A DNA stretch of 64,000 nucleotides, taken from Datisca glomerata (Eukaryota > Streptophyta > Magnoliopsida > Cucurbitales > Datiscaceae). Below the pieces are notes generated by a model, which saw nothing but the letters and a program-made list of their open reading frames with translations, did no database searches and was not told where the DNA came from. The position numbers and the translations under genes were made by a program. The stretch covers positions 222,719-286,718 of the forward strand of contig QANY01013145.1 of the NCBI GenBank assembly GCA_003255025.1. Direction: 5' to 3'. Below are positions 10,981-23,814 of the stretch, one piece after another (within the stretch, counting starts at the first letter, position 1; each line of letters begins with the position of its first letter).

Positions 10981-11922
10981 CTTTAGCCTTCATTATGTGC
11001 ATACCAACTGCTCAGACTGATGTGCGGTACCCATGCTGTGAAAATGAGAGCATCTCATCCCAATCCTTATAAACCTCCGTCATCTTCTCTATGATCCTTT
11101 TTATGTTCTTATTGGTTGCTTCCACTGCTCCGTTCATTTTTGGACGATAAGGAGATGAATTATGATGCTTAATTTTGAATTGCTCACATAATTATTTCAT
11201 CATCTTGTTATTTACATTTGTCCCATTATCTGTGATGATCCTTCCAGGTAGACCATATCAACAAATTATTTGATTTTTAATAAACTTAACAACCACACTT
11301 TTGGTTACACTCGAATAAGAACTTGCTCCACCCATTTGGTAAAATAATCTATAGAGACCAAAATAAAACAGTGCCCGTTAGAGGTTTTGGGTGTGATGGG
11401 ACCAATGACGTCGATGCCCCACATAGAGAACGGACAAGGCATGGCCATGCCATGTAAAGGGGATGTGGGTACGTGAATTTTATCTGAATAAATTTGACAT
11501 TTATGACATTTCTTGGCGTACTTGATGCAATCAGATTCTAGAGTTAACCAATAATATTCTGCACTCAAGATTTGTTTGGCCATCATATGTCCATTAGCAT
11601 GAACCCCACAAATTCCTTCGTGAACTTCCTCTATGATTTTATTCACTTCCCTTACATCAACACATCTTAAGAACACCATATCATGGTTTCTTTTGTAGAG
11701 TATTTCACCATTCAAGAAGCAACCCATGGACAATCTTCTAATAGTGCGTTTATCATTCTTAGAGGCTTTGGATGGATATTTTCCATTCTTTATATACTGC
11801 TTGATGTCGTAATACAATGGTCTTGTGTCTGGCTCTTCTTCAATACTCATACAGTGAGCAAGAAAATCTCGCTTCTCAATTTTTATGGGTTGCACTTCTT
11901 CCTTAAAGTCTGCGGTGAACAT
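10980..11922 (-). pseudogene. Element B integrase
   Basis: Catalyses insertion of the retrotransposon cDNA. From 11922 leftward the frame shows the HHCC zinc finger (GVHANGHMMAKQI, then KYAKKCHKCQIYSD), then the catalytic core beginning MWGIDVIGPI with its first aspartate. The reading continues past the annotated stop at 11305 through IITDNGTNVNN (second aspartate) and the SSPYRPKMNGAVEATNKN stretch, which carries the catalytic glutamate. In-frame stops interrupt the core and the C-terminal part. No chromodomain was seen, as expected for the Tat branch. Confidence 0.88.
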
Positions 11923-12185
11923 GGATGCTAGAGTTGCCAGTGCATCTGTAATTTAATTATTCTCTGGGTATATGATCAAATGAGATCACTTCAAAAGTTT
12001 GGCTTAACTTAGTTACATGTTTGTTGTACGGTACCAGCTTGGAGTCCCTAGCTTCCCATTCCCCGTTTAGTTGTCGTATCACCAATAACGAATCTCTGTA
12101 CACTCAAAGCTTCCTTACCTTCATATCATAAGCTACTTGAATTCCCATGGAACATGTCTCATATTCTGTCACATTGTTTGTGCAA

Positions 12186-12566
12186 TTAAAGCATAGTTTT
12201 GCCGTGAATGGGAACAACTTTTCCTCGGGAGATGAGGATTTCCCCAATTCCATGTCCTACATCATTAGATGCGCCATCAAATAACATTATCCACAATTCT
12301 GGATCCATATATTCTCCTTCATTTTTTAATATGACTGATATGTTCTCATCAGAAAAATCAAACTTCATAGGCTCATAATCTTGCACTGGCTGATCTGTAA
12401 GATAATCAACAAGTACACTTCCTTTTATTGACTTTCTCGTGACAACAATATCATCTTCCGTGAGCAACATTTTCCATTTAGCGATTCGCCAAGAAAGTGA
12501 TGGCTTTTCAAAGATATATTTAATTGGATCCATCTTTGAAATTAACCAAGTGGTGTGGTATAACAT
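12186..12566 (-). pseudogene. Element B RNase H region (archaeal-type second domain)
   Basis: 126-residue frame beginning in the RT/RNase H tether (SLSWRIAKWKMLLTE), then KGSVLVDYLTDQP, an acidic spacer, and WIMLFDGASNDVGHGIGEIL. The DGAS motif with a following GxG is the start of the archaeal-type RNase H domain that Tat-lineage elements carry in addition to the retroviral one (family knowledge). The frame stops before the rest of the domain, whose remains are at about 12180-11940. RNase H would degrade the RNA strand after reverse transcription. Confidence 0.78.
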
Positions 12567-12733
12567 GTACTGTTTGAGACGATGAGCAACCTAGGCTAAT
12601 GCACAACACGTTTTCTCCAACATCCAATAATTAGCCTAATAATTTGTGAACATTTTGCTTAAATAGTATATTTCTTATTCTTTCCTTCCAGAGGCGTCAT
12701 GTTGACCAAGTACGCAACCCACGGATTTTCCTG

Positions 12734-13895
12734 TCACTGTAAGATACAAAATGAGTGGACGCCCTGGAGTTGGAGGAACAAGTATAGACGGATTTTACAA
12801 GTATTTCTTAATCTTCTCAAAAGTAATTTGACAATTATCATTCCATCTTCTATATCACTTTTGCGGAGAAGTTTAAAGATAGGTTCAAAAGTTGCAGTTA
12901 GCTGTGAGATGAACCTGGCTATGCAATTTAATCTCCCCAAGAAACCTCTAACTTCTTTTTGAGTTTGAGGTGGCGGCATATCAATGATGGCTCGAACCTT
13001 GTCAGGGTCAACTTTTATTCCTTCCTTGCTCACGACAAAACCAAATAGTTTCCCTGAAGATGCTGCAAATGTACACATTATTGTGTTAAGCTTTAACAGA
13101 AACTTTTTCAACCGTTCAAATAGTTTTCGCAGAGTGACCGTATGATCTTCCCCTTGACGAGATTTGACAATCATATCATCAACGTACACTTCAATTTATT
13201 TATGCATCATATCATGAAACATTGTTACCATTGCCCGCTGGTAAGTCGCCCCTGCATTCTTCAGACCAAATGGCATAACCTTATCATAAAATGTACCCCA
13301 CAAAGTTATAAAAGTCATCTTTTCACGGTCTTCAGGAGCCATTTTGATTTGGTTATATCCCAAAAACCATCCATGAAAGAGAAGGTTGAATGTCCTGCAG
13401 TGTTATCTATTAAGACATCGATATGGGTAATGGAAAATTATCCTTGGAGCTAGCCCGATTTAAGTCTCTATAATTGACACACACCATTGCTTTCCCATTT
13501 TTCTTCAGCACTGGGACTATGTTAGCAACCCATTCAGGGTATTTTGCTACTTCTAGAAAACCCACATCTACTTGCTTTTTAACTTTTTCTTTGATCTGTA
13601 CCAGCATGTCTGGTTTTATTTTCCGTAACTTTTGTCGCATTGGTTTAATTTCGGGTATAAGTGGAAAATGATGAACCACGATATCAGTGCCTAGACCTAG
13701 CATATCTTGGTAAGACCATGTAAAGAAGTCAATATACTCTTTGAGTAAGTCAATTAATTCTCGGCGGCTTTGGCTTGTCATAAAAGTGTCGATTTGGACT
13801 TCTTTTGTCTCTCCCTCCAATCCCAATTTTATCACCTCCGTTAACTCTTGATATGGTTGAGTTGTTTTTTCATCCTCTTCTACCATTCTTAACAT
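12734..13895 (-). pseudogene. Element B reverse transcriptase
   Basis: Two adjacent frames (13895-13410 and 13189-12734) plus the stretch between them form a Ty3/gypsy RT. Seen in order: FTWSYQDMLGLG and VVHHFPLIPEIKPMRQKLRK, WVANIVPVLKKNGK, VCVNYRDLNRAS, the PFGLKNAGATYQRAM region (about 13280-13230), and the catalytic YVDDMIVKSR at 13189-13160. After it come the GKLFGFVVSKEGIKVDP and GFLGRLNCIARFI connection motifs. At least one in-frame stop lies just before YVDD. Confidence 0.92.
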
Positions 13896-14563
13896 TTCCG
13901 GGATGGTTCAAAATTATCCTCGTCACTTTCATCTGACTCTACGCTAAGAATGAGATTGTCAAAGTTATTGCTTATGCTGTTGTTTTCAAAATCACCATTC
14001 TCGAACCTGAATATTGGATGAAAGGAAGGCGAGAAAAATAATATAAATAAACAATGCATGAGTATGAACAACATTTAAGAAATGGAAAAAGTAGACATAA
14101 AAGGAAGAATAAAAAGAACTGGAATTATATTTATCATTAGCAAAAGGAGACGAAACAAGTTTTTAGATTTTCATTCAAAGTGATGACATGAAATAGACGA
14201 GAACATAGGCCCAAAACAATGAATTCCTAAGGCATTTGATAGAATCATTAGAATTTTGGCATGAACACATTACTCTTGAAAATTCTCGAGAAGCACTGTT
14301 AGCTCGGTGACGTCCTAATTGTTAAGCTCATGATCTGAATTGTATCGAGAAACCAAGTCCTCTGTACTTGCACTTGATGATTTTCCCAAGATTGTGGATA
14401 TTGAAAGCTCGGCGATATCATCTTCAACGTCGTACTGCTCTACTATAACCGGTTCTTCGAATGAAATTCCCTCACTTTTAAAGGATTTAAAAATATGGGG
14501 TATGATCGTCATTTCCATATCGAATTTCCTATTTTCGAGCCTAGAAATCCTCTTTTCTTTCTT

Positions 14564-15237
14564 TTAAGCTTCCACTCTCCTTCTATTAGCCTTGGTCGAT
14601 CTATATCCAAGCTCAAACCTTTGTTCATTCTTGTCCCACTCGATTAACTTATTTATAACTTGATGCTTACCCCCGAGTCCTTTGCGTGGCTTGTATCCCC
14701 CTTTTATCATCAACTTTACCACCATCTGAGATGCTTTTGATAGGCTTGATGTTGGAGTGAGTTTTCCACTAGCAACAAATGTAGTGTTCGCAATCTCAAA
14801 TGATCGAAGTGAGCACTCCAATGCTTTTTCTGCCGCCTCAACATACGGCATGGTAGCCGGCTTGGATACCAATAAATCTTCTTCCCCATATATATAAATG
14901 AGTTTATGATCTATTATAAATTTCAACTTTTGATGTAATAAAGAGGGTACTGCCCCGGCAGAGTGAATCAATGGTCGACCTAAAAAAAACTGTATGCTAG
15001 ATTTATGTCCATCACTTGGAAAACAATATTGAACAAGCATGGCCTGATTCGAATTTGTATTTCTATGTCTCCGACTACTTCTCTTTGGCTACCGTCGAAT
15101 GCTCTTACTATCATCATGCTCGATCGCATATGTGTTGCGTCCACAGGGAGCTTTGCTAGTGTGGATCTTGGCATTACATTTAGAGACGAGCCATTATCAA
15201 TCAATACTTTTGTGACAATATAATCCCCACATTTCAC
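14564..15237 (-). pseudogene. Element B aspartic protease and G-patch-like tail
   Basis: The protease cleaves the Gag-Pol polyprotein. The frame at 15237-14980 contains VLIDNGSSLNVMPRSTLAKLP, where the catalytic D-S/T-G triad is DNG, as is common in this plant gypsy branch. The overlapping frame at 15040-14564 continues with FFLGRPLIHSAGAVPSLLHQ, LKFIIDHKLIYIYGEED, and GGYKPRKGLGGKHQ, a G-patch-like glycine motif. A frame change near 15000 joins the pieces. The following stretch leads into RT at 13895 through short frames (14518-14315 and 14074-13889). Confidence 0.82.
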
Positions 15238-17446
15238 GGATATATGTAGAGCTCTGGTGTGTCCAGTACCATTGGCAGAAATTTCATCATATGTGAAAGT
15301 AATAAAATTTGGTGCAGTAATATTTCCACAATTCCACTCAACTTCTCCACCGTAATGTCATGACAGACATATGCTTGATTCAAAACCTTCAATAATGCTT
15401 GACGATGTGGTTCAGATTCAGAAAGAGTAACAGTAAAGATATGAGAACTAGTAAGCGATTAAGTTGTTCTATCACCTTATACTCGCTTTGGTTGATGAGC
15501 TTCATAAATTCACATACTTCTTCTTCAGACACTGCTCTTTCTTTCTCCATACCTCTTATTATATCTGAGTCTATCACTTGGCCGCTATGCATTTCTCCTT
15601 AAAATTCATGACCATTGTCGCCTTCTTTGGCTTTCCCTTTCCTTTGCTTTTCAAACTCATCGATTTTATCCGTTTTCAAAACTTCTTGGTGTGTACCATC
15701 TGCCACTCCTCGTCATCCCACCTACTCCCTAAATATTAGTTATGGGGAGATCAAGGTCAGATGAATTTAGCGCTTGAGTTTTGTCGTTATCGCTTGTAAT
15801 GACCTCATATCTGTACGTTCATGGTACTGCTCTTGAATCTTTGTACGCAAACGCACCCGGTATTTGGATGGTGATAGGCATCAGAGCATAAGACGTAGTG
15901 GTGTAAGTTGACTTTTCCTCGTAGTGTATTGTGATAGGTTTTGGGATATAGGACGACACTTCAACATTAACTTCAGTTGATTCTTTAGTTATCATGAGGA
16001 CTAAAGAGTCATCTTCCTGGTATTCCCTTTCTCCTTCATGACTTATTGTAAGTATCTTCCTCAATTGCATTTACGGTAGGATTCCCATGATTTGGTAGAG
16101 GGTTGGAATTGATATCTGGATTCCCATTAGCTTTTTTGTAATTCAACCATCCAACCTTGATCAATGCATGTACTCTACCTTTTAATGTCGTGCGATTCTC
16201 AGTCGAATGTCCCGCTGCCCTAGCATGATAATCACAACGAGCAGTCAGATCATATCACCTTGGGTATGGTGGTTATAGATGTTCATAAGGAATTGGCACC
16301 AATTGATTATTCTGTATCAATTGAGGTAAGAGTTCTGTATATGTCATGGGAATTGGATCATATTGGACAAAACGTTGATTATTTCTATTTCCCTTAGAGG
16401 CTAATAAGCCTGACCAACATTTTGCTGGTGAGTTGGTGGTCTGAAATCGGGTCTCAGGTTATTTTGAAATGCTGATTGTTGAGAGTGATAATTGTACAGA
16501 ATTTATGAGATATTCTCCACATATGAAGTCAGAGATTTGGGCCTTTCACTATACTTTAGAAATCCCGGCCTCAAGTTTACAGCTTGTGATGGGTACCCAA
16601 AATTGATCGTCTGTACATCCCCTTCTTTTTGCTTCAACGGCAGTCCCTTTTTTACGGATGATGTATCAGATATGACTTCCAAAATTATTCCATTCTTTAC
16701 CCCAGATTCAATCATTTCACCAATCACTATAATGTCAGAGAAGTTGTTTGAAGCATTTCCAATCATCCTATTTTAGAATGGAGATCTCAAGGTGTTGATA
16801 AACACTATAACCATCTCCTTTTCTAACAAGGGGGGTGTACTTGAGTAGCTAATTCCCTCCACCTTTGCGGATATTCTTTAAAGCCTTCAGTAGGTTTTTT
16901 CTCCCTCCTTTGTAGATCCAGACAATCAGGAGCCATGTCTATGTTGTACATGTATTGTCTTAAGAAAGCATCAGCTAAATCTTTCCACCTCTGAATATGT
17001 TGGTTATCCAATTAGATATACCAGTGAGATGCAGCCCCTGTCAAGCTATCTTGAAAGAAATGAATCAGCAGCTTATCATTATTTGCACAAACAGCCATCT
17101 TTCTGTAGTACATAATAAGGTGGCTTCTCAGACATGTACTACCATCATATTTTTCAAACTCAGGTAGTTTGAATTTGTGTGGGATGGTAACATATGGGAC
17201 CAAACATAATTGGGTGGCATCAACATCTGACCCTTCAATGGCGCGCAATCTTTCCTCTAAAAAGTCTAGCTTATCTTTTGACAACAGGTCTTCGGTTGAT
17301 TTAATAACAGGCCTCTGCCCCTTTAGGTCATCAACATCGGGTATGATGATTGGCTCATTAGTGAGTTCGCCTTGTGGGATAAAAGCTTGGTTGTGGCCAG
17401 GTGGCATTGTGGATGGGTTGTACCCACTTTTCCCTGTCTGCATCAT
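15238..17446 (-). pseudogene. Element B gag and gag-protease spacer
   Basis: The gag starts around 17446 and shows PYVTIPHKFKLPEFEKYDG and AVCANNDKLLIHFFQDSLTG. It runs on through HWYI into RWKDLADAFLRQYMYN and the FKEYPQRWRELATQVHPP end (16823-17011), the classic capsid core. Further on are YPSQAVNLRP (16503-16766), a CDYHARAAGHSTE stretch replacing a normal zinc knuckle (about 16241-16190), PLPNHG-type linker residues, and KPITIHYEEKST with ITIQIPGAFAYKDSRAVP (16070-15819). Stops separate these pieces. Gag would form the virus-like particle. Confidence 0.85.
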
Positions 17447-18038
17447 TTCGTGGACACTTGGAAATAGATAGTGCTGGATATTTACCGGTGGTGAAGCATG
17501 CTGAAAGTGGTCGGTCTGATGACGTTAATAGGTTGGAGTGAACCTAGGAGGGTAAGTTGGAATATCATTTGGCAGTTGATTTTGTGATGATTGAGCCCCT
17601 TGTGGATTTTCAAGAGAGGCTTTTCACTTACTCGCGGCGAGGAGTTTCAGGACTCTTGCCATTTACTCTTTCACCTCCCTAATTTCTTCTTTGATTTCCT
17701 CTCGTGATTGCTCTCTTTCTTGCTCGCCCATGACCCTAACTTGAGCTCGCGTTCGATAAGGATGTCAGAGTTGACGGGCTATTTTTGAAAATTTTTCTTA
17801 ATAAATAAAAATAAAACAATGAGATGGTAGATTTTGCTAATTAAGAAGAATAAATAATAACAATAATAATAATGAAAGAAAATTTATGCATGAGAAATGA
17901 TATTGCGTAAAGTGAAAGTCCAAAAGTACTCAATTTCATTCAATTAGTAGAGCCATCCACTACATTTGAGTATGTAGAAGTCATACTACACTACTCCACA
18001 ATATGAGTTTATACAAAATGACCCAAATCTCTGTTGCT

Positions 18039-19571
18039 TTATTCCAAGAACTTAGACAAGTTCTCCCCATTAGGATGGATGGGCAAAACACTTTTTTTCA
18101 AAAATGATGTTTGTTCTACCAAATTGCTCGCTCTCACAGCCACGCCTTTAAGCCATTCTATAGCCTGCCTTGATCGTTGTCGAATCAAGTCGTGCTCTTG
18201 TTGCAGTAATAGGTAATCATATCTCAGTGCGTTGACATTATCATTATTATTTCTTGCCAATTTCTTTGCCACATTTTGAAACGCTCTAACTTGGTGCTCA
18301 ATGCTTGTAATGACTTTCAATAGTTCTTCACTATCATTTGGTGACTCAGTCTTCCTAACTTTTTGATTCTCTAAATCAACTTGTAAATTATCAATGATTC
18401 ATTGAACCGAGTCATATTGTTTTTCTAACTCAACGATGTACGCATTCTTCTTATCGACAGCCCCTTTAACCTCTTCTAAAATCTCTTGTACAAGCTTATT
18501 TTTCCTTTCTAGCTTCATGATTCGATCCTCTTGTTCATAGATTACCATTCGTAAATTCTCATTGTCCTCTGCCATCCTTCTGATTTTGTTGTTCAGTTTG
18601 CGAGTGTCAGTTTCCAACTCTAAGTTTTTCCGCTTAAGATATTCTTGATCCTCAACTTTGTTTCTCAAATCTTTGAGTTATTTTTCTGCTTCGATCTTGT
18701 GCTGGCCAAACAAATTCGTCTTGACTGTTAGACGTCTGTTTTCTTCCAAGAGAGCTAAATTCTTTTGACACTCCTCATATAACTCATCCCGCTCATCATT
18801 TTTAACAATCTCCTAATAAGCTTCTGGTTACTTGTGTGATTGTAATTTCTTAACTGGTAAGGCAATAGTTACTTTTCCTCTGCTCTCAACCCACGTTTCA
18901 TACTCATTTGTGCAATTCATGTGATTCTTCTCATTTTACACGATTGTAATTCCCCATAACCTTGAATTTTTGAAAATAACACGGTGCCATATATACATAG
19001 AGCATAAAGAGCCATACCCTTATCTTCTTTTAAGACATTTTGGGCGAGATCTAAGAGGTAATCCAGTGGACACACTCATTCCCCCCTCGAACTTTCAACA
19101 TTTTCTCAATCTCAGAAGCATGGACAGTACCCTAGAGCTTGGATAAAACTCTCTTCAATGTGAGTCTTTTGTGAAAATTATAAACTTTATCCGTGCTTTG
19201 CAGCAGGACTTTCAATAGGGATTGATATTCTTCAATTTTAGGAGTAAGATCAATTGTTCCAAAGGTGAAACATCTGTACAGAGGGTCCCAGAAATGCATT
19301 AAAGCAATAAGAATGGGAGCATTGACTGTAATATACAGAAGATAAGCGATATGATCATATTTGCCAACAAACAAATTTTCTGCTCCAGTGAAAAATCCTC
19401 CCATATCTTCTTCAACCTCTCCAAGTTAGTGTGTGAGAACTCTATCTTAGTGATTGGTGGTAGAAGAACGACATCCTTTTTTCCCAGACAATCTCTTTTT
19501 CATTTCTGCGTTTCCTCTGACCATTGGGCTACTGTAACTTGATCTTCTATCACACTCGGAGTAGAAGTCAT
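18039..19571 (-). pseudogene. Element B extra ORF1, plant-mobile-domain-like with coiled coil
   Basis: An ORF upstream of gag starts with an ATG near 19571. Its N-terminal part, after a stop and a frame change, contains FWDPLYRCFTFGTIDLTPKIEEYQSLL (19404-19132), which resembles the aminotransferase-like/plant mobile domain (DUF7745-type) found as extra ORFs in plant gypsy elements. The C-terminal half (18668-18399 and 18320-18039) is a long charged heptad region rich in E, K, N and R, a predicted coiled coil. Function is unknown. The family assignment is from memory and needs a profile search. Confidence 0.6.
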
Positions 19572-20205
19572 GGTCTCTAAAATATGAATGAATTAAATAC
19601 TTCTCTATAATCCCTATTACGCAACATGATGCATGTATGCAAAAAGGAAAGACGAAGTCAGAATTGAAACAAAGGGAAAGAAAAGAAATGTTTAAATAGC
19701 GTAGGACATATATACATGAACAAAATTAATCAGATATCATGATTAAGCAGAATATCTATTTCTATCAAACATTGGTCATGAGATGGGCTTTAAAAACAAA
19801 ATGCATGTGTGATTGGGCTCTCAAATCTCTTAATAGGCTCTTAGGTTGTCCTCATTATTATCCGAATGGAGTAACAGGGCCCCCCAAACACTATCCCAAA
19901 AGGGTCGATCTGAGTGAGAACTTTCGTGAGCCTGCACGGAACCGTAGTTCCATGAAGACATTCCACTACTCATTCTTGCTAATCCTAAAGGGAAAGCCCG
20001 GGTATAGGGCTAGTATATATGTGTGAAATTAGAAATAATAAAAAGAAATATACTTCATAAAAAAAGACTTATGTACAACTACAGGCGAGAATTAGAAAAA
20101 AAAATGAATCAGATAAACAAACAAAGAACCATACAAAAAGATAGCGTGTGATGAAATTTCAGCTTGACTCTCTATTGATCTAAAGATGGTTAGACCAATT
20201 GTTTT

Positions 20206-20223
20206 CCCCCAGTGGAGTCACCA
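20206..20223 (-). promoter_or_regulatory. Element B primer-binding site
   Basis: Three bases inside the 5' LTR boundary, the minus strand reads TGGTGACTCCACTGGGGG, a TGG-initial tRNA-complement-type sequence. The matching tRNA was not identified. Confidence 0.75.
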
Positions 20224-20226
20224 AGC

Positions 20227-22591
20227 TGCCGCAACGTGCATGCGACGCGGAGCGGCGATTGAAAAATCATTTTTGAAAAAAGAAAAGAAATTCGAAGTTG
20301 CCACCAATCATTTTAGGGCATGATTAGTCACCCAATTTTAAAATCAAATATTTTGGTCTGTGAAAATTTAAAGTTGGTTCAGGAGTCATTTGCGTGTGGG
20401 GAAGGTATTAGTACCCCACACCACCCATTATGAAAAATAGTTATCAAATTGAATCAAATACTATCCAAATTATTACCTTCAACGGGTGGTATAAAGACTA
20501 TTAAAAATTATTATTTTTAATTAAGCGTTATTGGAGTTACTCTCGGTATCCTAAAAATAACTCCTCACCTTGGTAGTTCGAGAAATTTGGTATCCCAAAA
20601 ATTCTAAAGTCCGTCATCAAATTTTTTTTAGTGAAAACTAAATAAAGAAATTTACAAAATTTAAATCAAATTGTTATGGTTTTAATTTACGAGCGTCAAT
20701 TCTGATGATAAAAGAATAAAATAATAATCACATACAATCGTGATATATGACAATAATACATAAATAAATAAGAACAGATAACAACTATTAATTAAAAAAG
20801 AATAATGGAAAGGAATGTTAGAGATGATAAATATGTATGATAAATTTTAAAAAAAGAATATGTAGCGTGAAAATAATGAAACAAGACGTGAAATAATTAA
20901 AAATATATATAAAAATAAATTAAAACAAACTAATAATATCTACTGAAAAAATAGAAAAATAAACAAACATTAAAAAATAAAAATAAAATGTAAACAACAA
21001 TAAAATAAAAAAAACTAAAAAAACTAAAAATAACAAAAAAAATGTTTTTACAGATGGAGACGTCACCCTCTGTTTTTAAAAAAAAAATATATATAACAAT
21101 AAACTAAAACAATCCAATAATATCAACTGAAAAAAATAGAAAAATAACCAAACATAAAAAAATAAAAAAAGCAAAAATAAAATGTAAACAACAAAAAAAC
21201 AAACAAAAACTAAAAAAAACTAAAAAATTAAAATACAATTTTATTTTACAGAGGGTGACGTCATCCTTTTTTTTAATTTTCATTTTTTACATATATATGT
21301 ATATATAATTGTTAGTAAAAAAATTAATAATAAATTTTTTATGTGTAAAATAAAATAATTTATAAAAAATACTTAATTTCATACATAATTAGCGTGAGCG
21401 TGCTTTTTTTACTACATGGTCTATTAATTATAATTTTTTATTTCTTCACCCAATACTAATCAAATAGCAAAAGAATGATCATGGATGGTAACTAATTTAA
21501 ACAAGTGTCACTAAAAATAAATAAATAATTTTGTTTGGGATATAAATATACCATATAAATAATTACCATTTTTCCTCTCTTTCTTGATTGCTAGGAATGA
21601 TCATGGATGATAACTACTTTAAACAAAATAAAATAATTTTTGTTTGGGATATAAATATACCATTTTTTTATTTTGCACCACTTAGTTCAAATTATCATTT
21701 TTCCTTTCTTCTGTCATTGCTAGGAATGATCATGGATGGTAACTAGTTCAAACATGTGTCACAAAAATGATGGTAAAAAAATTAAAAAAAGAAGAAGAGA
21801 AGACTTGTAAGAACATAAAAAAAATCAAAGTTTAAATATTTGCATAATCTTGTATAGAGGTTTTACTCTATATTTTATGTATTTTTATGTATGGGAAATT
21901 ATCCTAGAAGATTTTTCATCAAACGTACACTTTCAACACATTAAGTGGTTGATTCACATTGAGTTAATTTTACACCTCTCAAAAGTTTATCCTCATTCTC
22001 ATTGATTGCGTTGATGACAAAAAAACTAATCATCAAACTTGTAGAGAGATAAACAATATATGAAAATAAAACTTAAGATTAAAAGTAAGAGAAATGATAA
22101 AGAATGAGCATACAAACCTATATATGAAAATGAAATAAAGAAATATCAAATACATGAGTATGAAGAAGAGGGATGATTAATTAGAATGAATAAAATATAT
22201 TGTAAGCTAAAATGTAAGAGATTTGAATTACCTTAATAAAAAGAAAATGAGAAGATGGAAGATGAATAAAAATGAAAACTCTCATTTTTTCTCTTTTTCA
22301 CTATTTTCTCTAATCCTCTCTTCTCTCTCTCTAAAATCTATTCTCTTCCTCACTCTCCAAATCTTCAATTTCAAGTAAAGACCTCCCCTCTATAGGCAAT
22401 CTTAGGGACTCACTTTTTTAATTTTAATCTTTTTGTTCCTTTTTTTATTTTTACTCCTTGGTGAAATTTTCATATTTTTTAGGCATTGATCTATTTTTCA
22501 AATCATACACATATTCTTAGACTAGTATATGAGCAAAAAAATAAAATTTATATTTTTAAAGTATTAGACCGGACAAAATACGATATTTACA
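20227..22591 (-). repeat. Element B 5' LTR
   Basis: Right LTR copy, 2365 bp, with the same TGCCGCAACG start and an end reading GATATTTACA just before the ATACT duplication. It contains degraded palindrome copies near 21049 and 21250 and a local duplication of the A-rich stretch around 20900-21240. Confidence 0.92.
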
Positions 22592-22775
22592 ATACTCGAG
22601 CAAACAAGTTGGGATCAAACAAAAAGAAATGACTAGTAAATGTGCTCTATACCACCAGTCAGGATTAAGCAAAAACTGATGACTGGTAAATACGCTCTAG
22701 CCGACTAGTCGATATTAAATAAAAAGTGATGAGTGGTAAAAGGCCTCTAGTCGACCAGTCGGGATTAAACGATAA
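22592..22775 (+). repeat. Element A 57-bp tandem repeats (right part)
   Basis: Continuation of the array at 7265-7394: about three more units with GTGATGACTGGTAAAT and CTAGCCGACTAGTCG words. This confirms that element B landed inside the array. Confidence 0.75.
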
Positions 22776-22784
22776 GGACATGTC

Positions 22785-22881
22785 TGTCAAGAACTCACGC
22801 TTGTAGACAGGATCAAGAATCTATCCAGAGCGGGCACGTCTAGCTAGATATCGATAGGAGATTTGCATTTGCTCGTAGATG
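22785..22881 (+). repeat. Element A 81-bp repeats (left part)
   Basis: The first unit or so of the ~81-bp array (GATCAAGAATCTATCCAGAG, then AGCTAGATATCGATAGG) is cut by the CACTA element at 22881/22882. The unit resumes at 28839 in register. Confidence 0.75.
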
Positions 22882-22989
22882 CACTACAAGAATTATGTGC
22901 TTTAATGGCACTAAATGACTGTGTTTTACACTAAAACGCCATGAAAAGTGATTCTTTACGCGGGGAAAAAGATTGGGGAATGAAAATCT

Positions 22990-23700
22990 CATACCTACTT
23001 AATTAAACTAAAAGAAATTGAACAAAAATCAATCCCTCACAGTGCCTCTCTCTTCAACCCTCACTCTCTCGACGATGAAGTTTATAGAGAGCTATATCTG
23101 CGATGAAGCTCACAGAGCTTTCTCTTCACGAGGTGAAGCTCTCTCGGCAATGAAGCTCACAGCGCCTCTCTTGCAGCTCTCTCTTTTAAATCTCTATTAT
23201 AGATTCTCTTTCGAAGCTCTTTATCTCAACTCTCTTTCTAAGCTCTGTGGTTTTCATTTACTAGGGTGAACTCCTCCCGATCCCAGATTCTTTGAGGTAA
23301 ATCCCTAATTCTAATCTTTCTGTAGAAGCTTTATATTTTCCCTAGTTTTATCTGATTGTGCATATTCATGTACAAGATCTTTGAAGACTTCCCCTTTTCC
23401 GCAAGGATTAATCTCAAATTCGTGTCTGATTTTTGTAATTTTTGTATAGTTTTTATGTTTTTCTAAGGGTTGTCTAGTTTTTATGTTTTTGTGATTTTGT
23501 CTGGTTTTTTATGTTATTCAGAAGGATTCCCAGGTTGCTTTTGAGATGCTTTGGAGGTGATCTGGAAGTGCTTTGATAGCAATGAAGGACTCTCTGAACC
23601 TCTCTCTTTATGAGGCAAAGCTCTCTCTAAGCCTCTCTTGTAACTCTCTCAGCTCTCTATTGCAGATTCTCTCTCATAGCTCTCTATGCTTGTAGTTCAA
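22990..23700 (+). pseudogene. Captured 5'-UTR-like sequence of unknown gene
   Basis: A CT-rich stretch of the CTCTCT type with repeated GATGAAGCTC words ends at a splice-donor-like GAG|gtaaat near 23296, followed by T-rich intron-like DNA. A second block at 23520-23690 repeats the CTCTCT/AAGCTCT motif. This looks like a plant 5' leader and first intron. The short frame at 23018-23269 has no recognisable product. Confidence 0.35.
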
Positions 23701-23814
23701 TTTCTTTTCCTTTGTGTTATTTTGATAAATGAGTTAGTTATGGTTCTTTGGTTTCTAATTTAGAGTTTACTAATCTCTTAAATCTTATGGTTATCAATTT
23801 GTAGTAATGGGGTA

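Larger units (their letters stand above)
7390..22596 (-). mobile_element. Element B: Tat/Ogre-like Ty3/gypsy retrotransposon
   Basis: The element is 7395-22591 (about 15.2 kb) with LTRs of ~2.4 kb at each end and a perfect 5-bp target duplication ATACT at 7390-7394 and 22592-22596. LTRs start TG and end CA. Minus-strand order from the right: 5' LTR, primer-binding site, extra ORF1 with coiled coil, gag, protease, reverse transcriptase, RNase H, integrase, tandem-repeat 3' UTR, polypurine tract, 3' LTR. The large size, long LTRs, extra ORF before gag and repeats in the 3' UTR match the Tat/Ogre branch. Stops in every domain make it non-functional. Confidence 0.93.

Noticed and set aside
12699..12962. 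Plus-strand frames opposite element B reverse transcriptase and integrase
   Set aside because: They are complementary shadows of the minus-strand polyprotein.
23018..23269. 83-codon plus frame rich in serine and leucine
   Set aside because: It follows CTCTCT-type 5'-UTR-like sequence and reads as repeated leader DNA, not as a protein.
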